This document shows, in pieces, positions 23,429 through 31,612 of a stretch of DNA of 40,454 bases (position 1 is the first letter of the stretch; each line of letters opens with the position of its first letter). The DNA is taken from contig CAYOAC010000004.1 of NCBI GenBank assembly GCA_964401885.1, forward strand, positions 1 to 40,454. Direction: 5' to 3'. The DNA comes from JAULZV01 sp964401885 (GTDB lineage: Bacteria > Patescibacteriota > Minisyncoccia > Phycocordibacterales > JAACPR01). The notes under the pieces were generated by a model. That model was not told the DNA's origin. It saw only the letters and a list, made by a program, of their open reading frames with translations, and searched no databases. The translations under genes and the position numbers were made by a program.

Positions 23429-25130
23429 AAGTCGTGAAGAAAATTTAAATCAGATAAGTAGTGAAAAGAGAATTTTCCCTAAAGATATTTTAGTGAATTT
23501 AAAAAATCAGATTCAGGGAGATGTTTTTTGGAATGATGATATATTAGAAAAATACAGCCGGGATACTTCTTTGTTTGAAATAAGACCTTTGGCCGTAATA
23601 TACCCTAAAAATTATTTAGATATTTGTTATATCATTAAATTTGTTCAGGATAATAAATTAATTATTCCAAATCTTTCTATTACGCCAAGAAGTGGAGGTT
23701 CAGATATGACTGGTGGGGCTATAGGTCAGGGTTTAATTATTGATGTAACAAGATATTTAAATAAGTTTGATATAAATGAAGTTTTACAGTTCGCCCAGAT
23801 TCAGCCAGGGGTATTTTACCGTGATTTTGAAGTAAAGAGTTTAGAAAAAGATCTCTTGATGCCTGTTTATCCTGCCTCTAAGGATCTTGCTGCTTTTGGT
23901 GGAATGATATCTAATAATTGTGCAGGAGAGAAATCTTTGCAATATGGTCAAATGAGAAATTTTGTGGAAAGTTTAAGGGTTATACTTTCAAATGGTAAAG
24001 AATATGAATTTAAGGAAATATCTTTTGATGAAGTTTCAGAAATCATAAAAGGAAAGGATGAATTTTTGGCAGGAATATATCGAAAAATATTTCATATGAT
24101 TGATCAAAATTATGATTTTATTTTGAATGCAAAACCAAAGGTTCAAAAAAATTCTTCAGGATTTGCATTGTGGGATGTAATGAATAAAAAGAAAAAGACA
24201 TTTAATCTTTCTCAGGTATTTGTTGGAGCACAAGGTACTTTGGGTTTTGTTACTGACTCAAATATTAGGCTTGTTAAACCAAAGAAACATCAAAAAATAA
24301 TTACAGTATTTTTGAAATCTTGGGGTATATTACCTGGAATAGTAAATGATATTTTGATTCAAAAACCAGAATCTCTAGAGGTCTTTGATGATACTACTCT
24401 CAAATTAGGTTTAAGATTTTTTCCACAAATTGCAAAAAAAGTCGGTATAAAGCTTACGACTTTTATTTTTAATTTTATTCCAGAATTTATTATCGGTATT
24501 AGAATGCTTGGGATACCAAAATTGGTTATGCTTATTGAATTATCCTCAGATTCAAAAGAAGATTTGGAAAATAAAATAAAAAATACAGAATTATTATTAA
24601 AAAAGAATAAAGTATTGTTTAGGACAATTAAAGATTTAAAAGAATCTGAAAAATATTTTATTGTGAGAAGAGAAAGTTTTAATTTGCTTAGACAAAAAGT
24701 TAAGGGTAAATCAACTGCTCCTTTTATAGAAGATTTTTGTGTTCCTCCTTCAAAACTCCCAGATTTTTTACCGAAGTTCTTTGCTATTTTAAATAAATAT
24801 AAAATTAAAGTTAATATTGCAGGTCATGCAGGAGAGGGGAATTTACATATTATTCCTTTGATGAATCTAAGAGATGAAAAGGAAAGATCTAAAATTATAA
24901 AAGTTGCAAAAGAAGTTTATTCATTAATCATCTCTTTTGGAGGGACCATCACGGCTGAACATAATGACGGAATTATTAGAACTCCATTTATAAAAGATAT
25001 GTTTGGTGAAAGAATGAATCTTTTATTTAAAGATGTAAAAAATATTTTTGATCAGAATAATATTTTTAATCCAGGTAAAAAAGTTGGTGGTACTATTGAA
25101 GATATAGAAAAATGGATGAAAAGAGGATAG
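23421..25130 (+). CDS. FAD-binding oxidase/dehydrogenase (GlcD/D-lactate dehydrogenase-like)
   Basis: The 569-aa product matches FAD-linked oxidases of the PCMH/GlcD type: ITPRSGGSDMTGGAIGQGLI for FAD binding, DLAAFGGMISNNCAGEKSLQ, VGAQGTLGFVTDSNIRL, and the C-terminal NIAGHAGEGNLHIIP and GGTITAEHNDGI followed by FNPGKK. Members oxidise 2-hydroxy acids such as D-lactate or glycolate. It lacks the Cys-rich 4Fe-4S module fused or paired in many relatives, so its electron acceptor is unclear. It overlaps the aldolase gene by 8 bp. In a fermenting cell it could link lactate and pyruvate, which is inference. Confidence 0.85.
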   Translation: MDKSREENLNQISSEKRIFPKDILVNLKNQIQGDVFWNDDILEKYSRDTSLFEIRPLAVIYPKNYLDICYIIKFVQDNKLIIPNLSITPRSGGSDMTGGAIGQGLIIDVTRYLNKFDINEVLQFAQIQPGVFYRDFEVKSLEKDLLMPVYPASKDLAAFGGMISNNCAGEKSLQYGQMRNFVESLRVILSNGKEYEFKEISFDEVSEIIKGKDEFLAGIYRKIFHMIDQNYDFILNAKPKVQKNSSGFALWDVMNKKKKTFNLSQVFVGAQGTLGFVTDSNIRLVKPKKHQKIITVFLKSWGILPGIVNDILIQKPESLEVFDDTTLKLGLRFFPQIAKKVGIKLTTFIFNFIPEFIIGIRMLGIPKLVMLIELSSDSKEDLENKIKNTELLLKKNKVLFRTIKDLKESEKYFIVRRESFNLLRQKVKGKSTAPFIEDFCVPPSKLPDFLPKFFAILNKYKIKVNIAGHAGEGNLHIIPLMNLRDEKERSKIIKVAKEVYSLIISFGGTITAEHNDGIIRTPFIKDMFGERMNLLFKDVKNIFDQNNIFNPGKKVGGTIEDIEKWMKRG

Positions 25131-25149
25131 GTCTCAGATAGACGGTATA

Positions 25150-25177
25150 TTGCCTTTTTTAGTTTTTTCTGTATAAT
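25150..25177 (+). promoter_or_regulatory. bL25 promoter
   Basis: TTGCCT (25150-25155), 16-bp spacer, TATAAT (25172-25177), ending 10 nt before the ATG at 25188. Confidence 0.65.
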
Positions 25178-25187
25178 CCTATTCACT

Positions 25188-25817
25188 ATGTTAAAACTTA
25201 AAGTATTAAAAAGAGACGGCACAGAAAAACCTGAAGAAATTAGAGAATCTGGGTATATTCCTGCTGTATTTTATGGGCCAAAAGAAGCTTCACAATCGAT
25301 TAAGGTTTTATACCCTGACTTTGAAAAAGCTTTTAAATCAGCTGGGGAATCAACAGTTGTTGTACTTGAATTAGATGGAGAAGAACACGAAACTTTGATA
25401 CATGATGTTTCTTACCATCCAGTAAGAGGAAATATATCTCATGTTGATTTTTATGTAATTGAAAAAGGTAAAAAAGTACAAGTTAACGTGGAACTGGAAT
25501 TCGTTGGTGTCGCACCAGCTGAAAAAGTTCTAGGGGGTACACTTGTAAAAGTTATGCATGAAATTGAAATCGAAGCCATGCCAAAAGATCTTCCTCACTC
25601 AATTGAAGTTGATATCTCATCACTTGTTGATTTTGAATCACAAATACACGCATCTGATATTAAATTGCCAAACGGTGTGACATTATTAAGTGACCCAGAA
25701 GAAGTGGTTGCACTTGTTCAAGAAGTTATTGAAGAAGTTGAAACACCCGTTGAGACTATCGACATTGCTTCTATTGAAGTTGAAAAGAAAGGAAAGAAAG
25801 AAGAAGAGGAGGCTTAA
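25188..25817 (+). CDS. rplY: Ribosomal protein bL25, CTC/TL5-type
   Basis: The 209-aa protein has the 5S-rRNA-binding L25 domain at the N-terminus (LKVLKRDGTEKPEEIRESGY and IPAVFYGPKE) and the CTC C-terminal beta domain (VDFYVIEKGKKVQVNVELEF, LPHSIEVDIS), ending in an acidic/basic tail typical of the long form. It binds 5S rRNA in the large subunit. It is monocistronic, with a clear promoter and a strong terminator. Confidence 0.92.
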   Translation: MLKLKVLKRDGTEKPEEIRESGYIPAVFYGPKEASQSIKVLYPDFEKAFKSAGESTVVVLELDGEEHETLIHDVSYHPVRGNISHVDFYVIEKGKKVQVNVELEFVGVAPAEKVLGGTLVKVMHEIEIEAMPKDLPHSIEVDISSLVDFESQIHASDIKLPNGVTLLSDPEEVVALVQEVIEEVETPVETIDIASIEVEKKGKKEEEEA

Positions 25818-25827
25818 AACTATTTTT

Positions 25828-25857
25828 AAAAAGGCGGCCGAAGGCCGCCTTTTTTTG
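25828..25857 (+). terminator. Rho-independent terminator after bL25
   Basis: 12-bp stem aaaaaggcggcc (25828-25839), loop gaa, ggccgccttttt (25843-25854), within a T7 run. Confidence 0.92.
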
Positions 25858-25867
25858 ATAAACAAGA

Positions 25868-25895
25868 TGACTAAAAAATGATTTTTTGGTACAAT
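25868..25895 (+). promoter_or_regulatory. Promoter of the transglycosylase gene
   Basis: TGACTA (25868-25873), 16-bp spacer, TACAAT (25890-25895), ending 9 nt before the ATG at 25905. Confidence 0.55.
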
Positions 25896-25904
25896 ACCTT
25901 ATAC

Positions 25905-27239
25905 ATGATTTATAGTAATATATATAGATTTTCTCTGGGTTTTTTTGTTGTTTTATTTTGTTTTTTTAATTTAGCTATTAATATATATGCGCAATCTGAA
26001 GAGCAACTTAAAGAAGAGTTGGCTAAAACAGAACAAGAAATAAAAGAACAAGAAGCTATTTTAAATAAGCAAAAAGAAAAATCTAGCGTAATACTTGGAG
26101 AGGTAAATAAGCTAACCACTCAGATTAAGGGCGTACAAAAAAATATTGATGCTAAGAATTCAGTAATTAAGGAGATTGGTTCTGATATCTCTATTAAAGA
26201 TCAAACTGTAAAACAGCTAAATAGTAAATTAGATAGGAGTACTGAAATATTGGCCGAGATTATTCGTGCCAAAAATAAAGCAGATGATGTTTCTATTTTT
26301 GAAATTGTAACTGCTCATAGTAGTCTGTCTGAATTTTTTGTTGATGTTGAATCTATTTCTACTATTCAAATAGCAATCGATGATTTACTAGATCAAGTTA
26401 GGGAATTAAGAGGATTAAATGAGGAAGAAAAACAAAAGCTTGAAGAAAAAAAGAACAGAGAGCAAGATTTAAAAGTTCAAATTGAACAAGAAAAAAAACA
26501 AGTTGCAGCTAAACAGGGTGAACAGAAAAATTTACTTGCTGCATCTAAAACAATTGAGCAAACGCATGAACAAGAATTGGCCGCCAAAAGAGCCAAAGCC
26601 AACTCGATTAGGAGTGCATTATTTAAATTGCGAGATACTCAGGGAATTTCTTTTGATGACGCTTTGAAATATGCCAACGCAGCTTCAAAGGCAACAGGTG
26701 TTAGAACTGCATTTATTTTGGCTATTTTGAAACAAGAAACTAATCTAGGTACTAACGTTGGAACATGTAATAGATTAGGGGATCCAGAAGAAAAGAAATG
26801 GTATAACATAATGCCTGGTCCAGATAGTGGTTCCTGGAGAGATGACCAAACTGTTTATTTAGAAATTGTTAAAAAATTAGGAAGAGATCCGGAGACAACA
26901 CCTCTTTCTTGCCCAATGGGTAATGGTTGGGGTGGAGCTATGGGTCCTTCTCAATTCATACCTACAACTTGGAAAGGTTATGCATCTAGAGTGGCTTCAT
27001 CACTTGGTGTAGCAACAGCTGATCCGTGGAATCCTCAACACGCTTTTATGGCTACAGCTATTTATATGTCTGATCTTGGTGCTGGTGGTCAGACTTATAC
27101 TGCAGAACATACTGCTGCTCTTAAGTATTATGCTGGTGATAATTGGGCTCTTCCACAAAATCAATTTTATGGTAATCAGGTTATGGGTCATGCCTCTACA
27201 TTTCAAGATAATATTGATTTCTTGAATACTGTTGATTAA
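25905..27239 (+). CDS. Secreted coiled-coil protein with lytic transglycosylase domain
   Basis: The 444-aa product starts with a signal peptide (MIYSNIYRFSLGFFVVLFCF to NIYAQS). Residues about 32-235 are charged coiled coil (EEQLKEELAKTEQEIKEQE), like the EnvC/CwlO/PcsB regulators of murein hydrolases. Residues about 240-440 are a lytic transglycosylase (MltB/SLT-like) domain: AILKQETNLGTNVG with the catalytic Glu, GGAMGPSQFIPTTWKGYASR, DPWNPQHAFMATAIYMSDLG and AALKYYAGDNWA. It should cleave peptidoglycan glycan strands, in division or pilus insertion. The start was set at 25905 rather than an upstream in-frame ATG at 25878, because the -10 box lies between them. Confidence 0.87.
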   Translation: MIYSNIYRFSLGFFVVLFCFFNLAINIYAQSEEQLKEELAKTEQEIKEQEAILNKQKEKSSVILGEVNKLTTQIKGVQKNIDAKNSVIKEIGSDISIKDQTVKQLNSKLDRSTEILAEIIRAKNKADDVSIFEIVTAHSSLSEFFVDVESISTIQIAIDDLLDQVRELRGLNEEEKQKLEEKKNREQDLKVQIEQEKKQVAAKQGEQKNLLAASKTIEQTHEQELAAKRAKANSIRSALFKLRDTQGISFDDALKYANAASKATGVRTAFILAILKQETNLGTNVGTCNRLGDPEEKKWYNIMPGPDSGSWRDDQTVYLEIVKKLGRDPETTPLSCPMGNGWGGAMGPSQFIPTTWKGYASRVASSLGVATADPWNPQHAFMATAIYMSDLGAGGQTYTAEHTAALKYYAGDNWALPQNQFYGNQVMGHASTFQDNIDFLNTVD

Positions 27240-27251
27240 ACATATCCAGAC

Positions 27252-27279
27252 TTTACAAAATTTAAGTTTTTGATATAGT
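27252..27279 (+). promoter_or_regulatory. bL31 promoter
   Basis: TTTACA (27252-27257), 16-bp spacer, TATAGT (27274-27279), ending 9 nt before the ATG at 27289. Confidence 0.6.
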
Positions 27280-27288
27280 ACTACCACT

Positions 27289-27498
27289 ATGAAAAAAGAT
27301 ATTCATCCAAAATACTCAACAGATTCAGTAACTACATGTGCATGTGGTGCAACTTTTGCTGTTGGTTCAGTTAAGGCAACACAATCAATCGAAATTTGTT
27401 CAAAATGTCATCCTTTTTATACAGGACAAGAAAAGACACTTGATGCAGCAGGACGAGTAGAAAAGTTCAAAGCTCGAATGGCAAAATCAAAAAACTAA
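27289..27498 (+). CDS. rpmE: Ribosomal protein bL31, zinc-binding type
   Basis: The 69-aa product MKKDIHPKYSTDSVTTCACG... has the four cysteines of the zinc form (CAC and CSKC) and the HPFYTGQEKTLDAAGRVEKF signature. It binds at the subunit interface of the ribosome. It is followed by a strong terminator hairpin. Confidence 0.95.
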   Translation: MKKDIHPKYSTDSVTTCACGATFAVGSVKATQSIEICSKCHPFYTGQEKTLDAAGRVEKFKARMAKSKN

Positions 27499-27510
27499 CT
27501 TATAATAAAA

Positions 27511-27536
27511 GGGGGCAAGCTTCGCTTGCCCCCTTT
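27511..27536 (+). terminator. Rho-independent terminator between bL31 and prfA
   Basis: gggggcaag (27511-27519), short loop, cttgccccc (27525-27533), then tttt. A TATAAT at 27501-27506 just before it could instead be a promoter for prfA with the hairpin in its leader. Confidence 0.85.
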
Positions 27537-27546
27537 TATCTTTCTT

Positions 27547-28500
27547 ATGACATACGAAGAAGCATTACAAAACAAAGATAACCCTAGAGTTCAATATTTT
27601 ATATCTGAACTTGAACGTCTTGAAAAATCCAAAAAAGAAACGGAGGAACTTTTTAATAATCCTGAAATGAAGGATCTCGCAGAAGAGGAAATGAAAGAAA
27701 TTGAAGAACAACAAAAAAACTTTTTAATACAAATTGAAGAATCTCTAAAAAAAGAAGAGGAGGAAGAAGAATTCCCAAATGAAATTGTACTTGAAGTACG
27801 GGCTGGAGCAGGTGGTGATGAGGCATCTATTTTTGCTTATCAGCTTGCACAAATGTATCAAAACTATGCCGAAAAAATGGGTTGGAGTGTTGTTAAATTA
27901 GAAGAATCTTTAAGCTCAGTTGATGGTTACAAAGAAGCTTCTTTTGAAATGAGAGGACAAGATATTTATAAAAAACTTAGATATGAAACCGGTGTTCACC
28001 GTGTACAAAGAATTCCTAAAACAGAAAGTAAAGGAAGGGTTCATACGTCTACTGCTTCAGTAGCTATTTTGCCTATTAGAAAAAAATCAAAACTTGTTTT
28101 AAGACCAGAGGATTTGGAAATGGAATTTTCACGAGCAGGAGGAAAGGGAGGTCAAAATGTTAACAAGGTAGAAACCGCTGTTCGACTCGTCCATAAACCT
28201 ACAGGATTTGATGTTAGATCAACAGCTCAAAGAAGTCAGCTTAAAAACAAAGAAACTGCTTTGGCTATTCTAACCGCAAAAGTAGAACAGTATTATGAAA
28301 GTCTTGAAGCTGCAAAGTATTCCTCTGAAAGAAAAGAACAAATCGGGACATCTGATAGATCAGAAAAAATCAGAACTTATAATTACCCACAAAACCGAAT
28401 TACTGATCATAGAATTAAAGAATCTTGGCATAATATCGAAGGAGTTATGGAAGGAGAACTCGATGATATTATTTCTAGTTTTGAAAAGATACAACAATAA
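27547..28500 (+). CDS. prfA: Peptide chain release factor 1
   Basis: RF1 terminates translation at UAA and UAG. The 317-aa product has the catalytic GGQ loop in FSRAGGKGGQNVNKVETAVR and the class-I core VLEVRAGAGGDEASIFAYQL. The stop-recognition region is HRVQRIPKTESKGRVHTSTA: a P-K-T tripeptide where E. coli has P-A-T, and clearly not the SPF of RF2. It is shorter than E. coli RF1 (360 aa) in the N-terminal domain. The ATG at 27547 was preferred to an in-frame TTG at 27526, which lies inside the terminator hairpin. Confidence 0.95.
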   Translation: MTYEEALQNKDNPRVQYFISELERLEKSKKETEELFNNPEMKDLAEEEMKEIEEQQKNFLIQIEESLKKEEEEEEFPNEIVLEVRAGAGGDEASIFAYQLAQMYQNYAEKMGWSVVKLEESLSSVDGYKEASFEMRGQDIYKKLRYETGVHRVQRIPKTESKGRVHTSTASVAILPIRKKSKLVLRPEDLEMEFSRAGGKGGQNVNKVETAVRLVHKPTGFDVRSTAQRSQLKNKETALAILTAKVEQYYESLEAAKYSSERKEQIGTSDRSEKIRTYNYPQNRITDHRIKESWHNIEGVMEGELDDIISSFEKIQQ

Positions 28501-28507
28501 ACAACCA

Positions 28508-28557
28508 TTGACAATTCGTTAATACTGTATTATTTTTCTAACAGAATTCAAATCTGT
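28508..28557 (+). promoter_or_regulatory. Promoter and operator-like repeat of the ADP-ribosylglycohydrolase gene
   Basis: Canonical TTGACA (28508-28513), 17-bp spacer, TATTTT (28531-28536). The leader then has the inverted repeat acaga-attcaaa-tctgt (28541-28557), ending 3 nt before the ATG. A consensus -35 and a palindrome over the start make this look regulated, unlike its leaderless neighbours. Confidence 0.5.
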
Positions 28558-28560
28558 ACT

Positions 28561-29541
28561 ATGAAAAAAGAAATAAGTTTAAACAGGATTCATGGATGTT
28601 TATTAGGTGTTGCTATTGGTGATGCTCTCGGCATGCCAGTTGAAACAATGTCGCATGATCAAATCATGTTAGCTACGTCAGGACTTGGTATTGTCGATTT
28701 TATAGATCCAATTTCGGGCCGAGACTGGCTTGTTGGTCTTAATGCGGGTGATACTACTGATGATTGGCAACTTACTCAAACGGTTGCAATTTCGCTAATC
28801 AATAATCGTGGGGTGTTCAATTTGCAAGATTGTGCAAATGAACACGTAAAGGCTCTTGGAGAGAGCACTTTTGGTTGGGGAAAAACAACTCAGACTGCAA
28901 TTGAATCCATCAGAGATGGTAGACGCAAAGTAGATGAGCCTCTTCCTCCAGTTGAAAAAGGTAAAGGTTGTGGTAATGGTATTATCATGAAAATTTCACC
29001 AATTGCAATTGTTTTTGAAAGAGAAAAGCTTTGGGAAAATATTCGTGCTTTGGGTGGTTTAACTCATCCAGATATCAGAGCGAGTATATCCGCTTTTGCT
29101 GTAGCGATGTTCATCAATAATGTATTAGAGACTAGTGTCTTAAATACCTTTCGAGGTTTAGTTCTTTTAAACCATGTTATCGATGAAGTTCAAAAGATTG
29201 AACGATCGGAAGGTTTAATTGATGAACTCGTGTCTGAACGATTGAGGTTAATACGCGAAATTTCAGATCCTGTAAGATTGCGTTCAGCAGTGGGTTGTGG
29301 TTTTTATGCAAATGAGACTGCGGCTTTTACGATAGGTACTTTTTTGAGACATCCAACAGATTTTAGGGCGGGTGTTTTAGAGGCTGTGAATGCGGGTGGC
29401 GATACTGATACTAATGCTTCTATTGTGGGAGCACTTATTGGTGCAAATCGTGGATTGGGAATAATACCTCAAAATTGGAGAAAATTTTCCCCAAAATTTG
29501 AGGGTGCCCTGACACTTGCCCAAAAACTTTTTGAATTTTGA
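28561..29541 (+). CDS. ADP-ribosylglycohydrolase family protein
   Basis: The 326-aa product has the DraG/ARH fold signatures: GCLLGVAIGDALGMPVETMS at the N-terminus, DTTDDWQLT for metal binding, GNGIIMKISPIAI, and the C-terminal AVNAGGDTDTNASIVGALIG with the second metal cluster. The family removes ADP-ribose from proteins or nucleic acids using two Mg ions. The target here is unknown, and no ADP-ribosyltransferase is seen nearby. It separates prfA from rpsB, has its own promoter and terminator, and by eye uses more CG-containing codons than neighbours, hinting at later acquisition. It ends in TGA. Confidence 0.88.
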   Translation: MKKEISLNRIHGCLLGVAIGDALGMPVETMSHDQIMLATSGLGIVDFIDPISGRDWLVGLNAGDTTDDWQLTQTVAISLINNRGVFNLQDCANEHVKALGESTFGWGKTTQTAIESIRDGRRKVDEPLPPVEKGKGCGNGIIMKISPIAIVFEREKLWENIRALGGLTHPDIRASISAFAVAMFINNVLETSVLNTFRGLVLLNHVIDEVQKIERSEGLIDELVSERLRLIREISDPVRLRSAVGCGFYANETAAFTIGTFLRHPTDFRAGVLEAVNAGGDTDTNASIVGALIGANRGLGIIPQNWRKFSPKFEGALTLAQKLFEF

Positions 29542-29549
29542 ACAACAAG

Positions 29550-29580
29550 ACCACAACCCGGATAGGTTTGTGGTTTTTTT
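29550..29580 (+). terminator. Rho-independent terminator after the ADP-ribosylglycohydrolase gene
   Basis: accacaa (29550-29556) pairs with ttgtggt (29568-29574), with two more G-C pairs inside after one mismatch, followed by a T-run. Confidence 0.8.
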
Positions 29581-29617
29581 ATTTGTTTAGTTATTAGGGT
29601 TTGCAATTTATAAATAT

Positions 29618-29646
29618 TTGCCAATTTGTAATTTATTTGTTACTAT
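29618..29646 (+). promoter_or_regulatory. rpsB-tsf promoter, leaderless geometry
   Basis: TTGCCA (29618-29623), 17-bp spacer, TACTAT (29641-29646), ending 8 nt before the ATG at 29655. Confidence 0.65.
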
Positions 29647-29654
29647 CCACCTAC

Positions 29655-30356
29655 ATGAAATTAGTAAATACAGACAATAAAGAAGCTATCGAATCAATGG
29701 TCCAAGTAGGGGCACATTTTGGATATGCTAAGTCAAGAAGACATCCATCAACAAAATCTTTTATAGCAGGAAGTAAGAATGGATATGAAATTATAGATTT
29801 AGAAAAAACTGCTGAACAAACAACAAAAGCAATTGCTTTTATCTCAGATTTAGTAAGAGATCGAGGTCAAGTTCTTTTTGTTAGTACAAAAAGAGAATTT
29901 TCTTCAATCTTAAAAGATGCAGCTATGGCAATTGATCAACCATATGTTGTTGGAAGATGGATTGGTGGAACACTTACAAACTTTGAAGAAATTTCAAAAA
30001 GAGTAAAAAGGCTTGAAACTCTCCTAGAACAAAAAGCAAAAGGATTACTTGCAAAATATACAAAAAAAGAAAGACTTCTAATTGATAGAGAAATTGAAGA
30101 TCTAGAGGAAAGATTTGGTGGTATTACAAATATGAAATTCAAACCTAAAGCCGTATTTGTAATTGATAGTAAACATGAAGACATCGCTGTTCAAGAAGCT
30201 CGAAATGAAAAAATTCCAGTAATTGGAATTTCAAATTCAGATTGTGATATTGATGCAATTACATATCCTATTATTGCAAACGATTCTTCAGTAAAAAGTG
30301 TAAAGTTTTTTGTACAACAAATTGTGGAAGCGTACAAAAATTCAAAAAAAGCTTAA
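29655..30356 (+). CDS. rpsB: Ribosomal protein uS2
   Basis: The 233-aa product has typical uS2 motifs: MVQVGAHFGYAKSRRHPSTK, VLFVSTKREFSSILKDAA, VVGRWIGGTLTNFEEISKRV, KFKPKAVFVIDSKHEDIAVQ EA and IPVIGISNSDCDIDAITYPI. It joins the small subunit head late in assembly. The start at 29655 (MKLVNTDNKEA) fits the -10 box; an in-frame extension from 29601 runs through the promoter. It is followed by tsf after 26 bp, the widespread rpsB-tsf arrangement. Confidence 0.96.
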   Translation: MKLVNTDNKEAIESMVQVGAHFGYAKSRRHPSTKSFIAGSKNGYEIIDLEKTAEQTTKAIAFISDLVRDRGQVLFVSTKREFSSILKDAAMAIDQPYVVGRWIGGTLTNFEEISKRVKRLETLLEQKAKGLLAKYTKKERLLIDREIEDLEERFGGITNMKFKPKAVFVIDSKHEDIAVQEARNEKIPVIGISNSDCDIDAITYPIIANDSSVKSVKFFVQQIVEAYKNSKKA

Positions 30357-30382
30357 TTTATTGGTAACTTACAAAATAAAAT

Positions 30383-30967
30383 ATGAGTATTTCAACAGAA
30401 GTAATTAAACAATTACGAGACGCAACTGGTGTTTCTATTATGCAATGTAAAAAGGCGCTTGAAGAAGTAGATGGAGATATCGAAAAAGCAAAAGTTATTT
30501 TACAAAAATACAGTAAAGCAGCTGCTGATAAAAAATCAGATAGAACTCTTGGAGCAGGTACCGTAGCGTCTTATATCCACCAAGGTGGAAATGTTGGAGT
30601 ATTAGTAGAACTTATGTGTGAAACTGATTTTGTTTCAAAAAATGAGGCATTTCAGGCTTTAGCAAAGGATATCGCTATGCATGTTGCAGCTTTATCGCCT
30701 CAATTTTTAAGAAAAGAAGATCTTAAAGAAGAAGATACTATTGCAGCAAAAGAAGTTTTTGCTGAAGAAGTGGAAGGTAAACCAGAAGAATTAAAAGAAA
30801 AAATTCTACAAGGTAAACTGGATGCATACTTTAATGAAAAAACTCTTCTCGAACAATTTTTTATAAAAAATCCAGAAAAACAAATCAAGGTTTTACTTGA
30901 TGAAGCGGTACAAAAATTTGGAGAAAAAGTAGAGATAACAAGATTTACTCGATACTCAGTAAAATAA
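30383..30967 (+). CDS. tsf: Elongation factor Ts
   Basis: The 194-aa product has the UBA-like N-terminal domain (VIKQLRDATGVSIMQCKKAL, EEVDGDIEKAKVIL) and the GTP-exchange core with MCETDFVSKNEAF, the TDFV motif that contacts EF-Tu. It recycles EF-Tu. It is shorter than E. coli EF-Ts (283 aa), having one core subdomain like other compact forms. Cotranscribed with rpsB; start context aaaatATG without a Shine-Dalgarno; terminator follows. Confidence 0.95.
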   Translation: MSISTEVIKQLRDATGVSIMQCKKALEEVDGDIEKAKVILQKYSKAAADKKSDRTLGAGTVASYIHQGGNVGVLVELMCETDFVSKNEAFQALAKDIAMHVAALSPQFLRKEDLKEEDTIAAKEVFAEEVEGKPEELKEKILQGKLDAYFNEKTLLEQFFIKNPEKQIKVLLDEAVQKFGEKVEITRFTRYSVK

Positions 30968-30974
30968 AAAATCG

Positions 30975-31000
30975 AGATCCCGCATCAAGTGCGGGATCTT
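30975..31000 (+). terminator. Hairpin terminator after tsf
   Basis: agatcccgca (30975-30984), loop tcaag, tgcgggatct (30990-30999), 10-bp perfect stem; T-run is weak. Confidence 0.75.
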
Positions 31001-31008
31001 GTGTTATA

Positions 31009-31014
31009 TATAAT
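31009..31014 (+). promoter_or_regulatory. -10 box of the 103-aa protein gene
   Basis: TATAAT at 31009-31014, 26 nt before the ATG at 31041. Confidence 0.45.
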
Positions 31015-31040
31015 GAGGTCTTCAAGTAAAAAATAATTAT

Positions 31041-31352
31041 ATGCAACTAGAACTACCAGTAATAATAATATCGTTCCTCGTACTTTTTCTTATTCATTTT
31101 GCCAGAATAAAATCTGTCGAGGGTAAGACTTTTCTATTCTCTACTAATTTCTTGAATAAGGCAGATGAAATAATTTTTGATTTGGTAAAATTTGTTTTTA
31201 AATTGTATGAATTATTGTTTCATAACATTTCTGTTTTTATAGAAAAGATACCGCATAAAGTTATAAAGATGATTCATAAGGTCTCACACTTTATTGCTGG
31301 TAAAAGTTCAGTTTGGATAGAAAAGATTACATATAAATCTCCTAAACAATAA
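31041..31352 (+). CDS. Small membrane-anchored protein, unknown
   Basis: A 103-aa protein not recognised. An N-terminal transmembrane helix (LPVIIISFLVLFLIHFA, residues 5-21) is followed by an amphipathic helical, Lys/Phe/Ile-rich region (DEIIFDLVKFVFKLYELLFH and later KVIKMIHKVSHFIAG). It stands alone between the tsf terminator and the tRNA-Thr locus, with its own -10 box. No conserved motif is seen; coding status rests on length, start context and composition. Confidence 0.55.
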   Translation: MQLELPVIIISFLVLFLIHFARIKSVEGKTFLFSTNFLNKADEIIFDLVKFVFKLYELLFHNISVFIEKIPHKVIKMIHKVSHFIAGKSSVWIEKITYKSPKQ

Positions 31353-31366
31353 TATTTTTTTTGGAC

Positions 31367-31395
31367 TTCACAAAATCGAAAATATCGGTTAAAAT
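31367..31395 (+). promoter_or_regulatory. Probable promoter of the tRNA-Thr locus
   Basis: TTCACA (31367-31372), 17-bp spacer, TAAAAT (31390-31395). Transcription from here would give a precursor of about 300 nt containing both partial tRNA copies and the real tRNA. Confidence 0.5.
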
Positions 31396-31428
31396 GCCAA
31401 TTACTCTAATTTAAGTTTAGAGTCGACT

Positions 31429-31463
31429 GTCGGACATCATAATTAAATATGCCACTTTAGCTC
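31429..31463 (+). repeat. 35-bp direct repeat at tRNA 5' end, copy 1
   Basis: Identical to 31601-31635, 172 bp away. It covers a leader (gtcggacatcataattaaat) and the first 13 nt of the tRNA-Thr sequence. Confidence 0.95.
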
Positions 31464-31526
31464 CTAGCTCTTTGCTAACCGTAGTCACAGAGCAAAGAGC
31501 AGGGTAGAGCGATCCGTTTTGAAGAT
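31451..31526 (+). pseudogene. Partial tRNA-Thr-like copy A with hairpin in the D-loop
   Basis: Begins with the same 13 nt as the real tRNA (GCCACTTTAGCTC) and resumes with gggtagagc and ccgtttt like the D-arm and 5' anticodon arm. The D-loop is replaced by a perfect 10-bp hairpin gctctttgct (31467-31476) / agcaaagagc (31491-31500). It lacks a 3' anticodon strand, T-arm and 3' acceptor, so it cannot be a normal tRNA. Confidence 0.75.
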
Positions 31527-31538
31527 TAAATTAAATAT

Positions 31539-31612
31539 GCCACTTTAGCTCCTAGCCACTTGACTGCCGTGGGACGGGCCAAGTGGCAGGGTAGGCAGCC
31601 GTCGGACATCAT
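31539..31612 (+). pseudogene. Partial tRNA-Thr-like copy B with acceptor-like hairpin
   Basis: Shares 28 bp exactly with copy A (31529-31556 versus 31441-31468). Its D-loop insert is a hairpin gccacttg (31555-31562) / caagtggc (31580-31587), the same bases as the tRNA-Thr acceptor stem, with an inner ccgt-ggg-acgg hairpin. It resumes with agggtaggcagccgt and then breaks off. No T-arm or 3' end. Confidence 0.75.

Noticed and set aside
27981..28050. RF1 stop-recognition motif PKT instead of PAT/PVT as evidence of altered stop use
   Set aside because: The P and T are kept and the middle position varies among RF1 proteins, so no change of specificity can be claimed.
12351..29541. Possible UGA recoding as in some CPR lineages
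   Set aside because: Core genes read full-length with standard stops and UGA ends pilD and the ADP-ribosylglycohydrolase gene; no in-frame UGA is needed anywhere.
31441..31612. T-box riboswitch upstream of tRNA-Thr
   Set aside because: No T-box consensus, no antiterminator/terminator pair and no downstream amino-acid gene; the sequence is clearly derived from tRNA-Thr itself.
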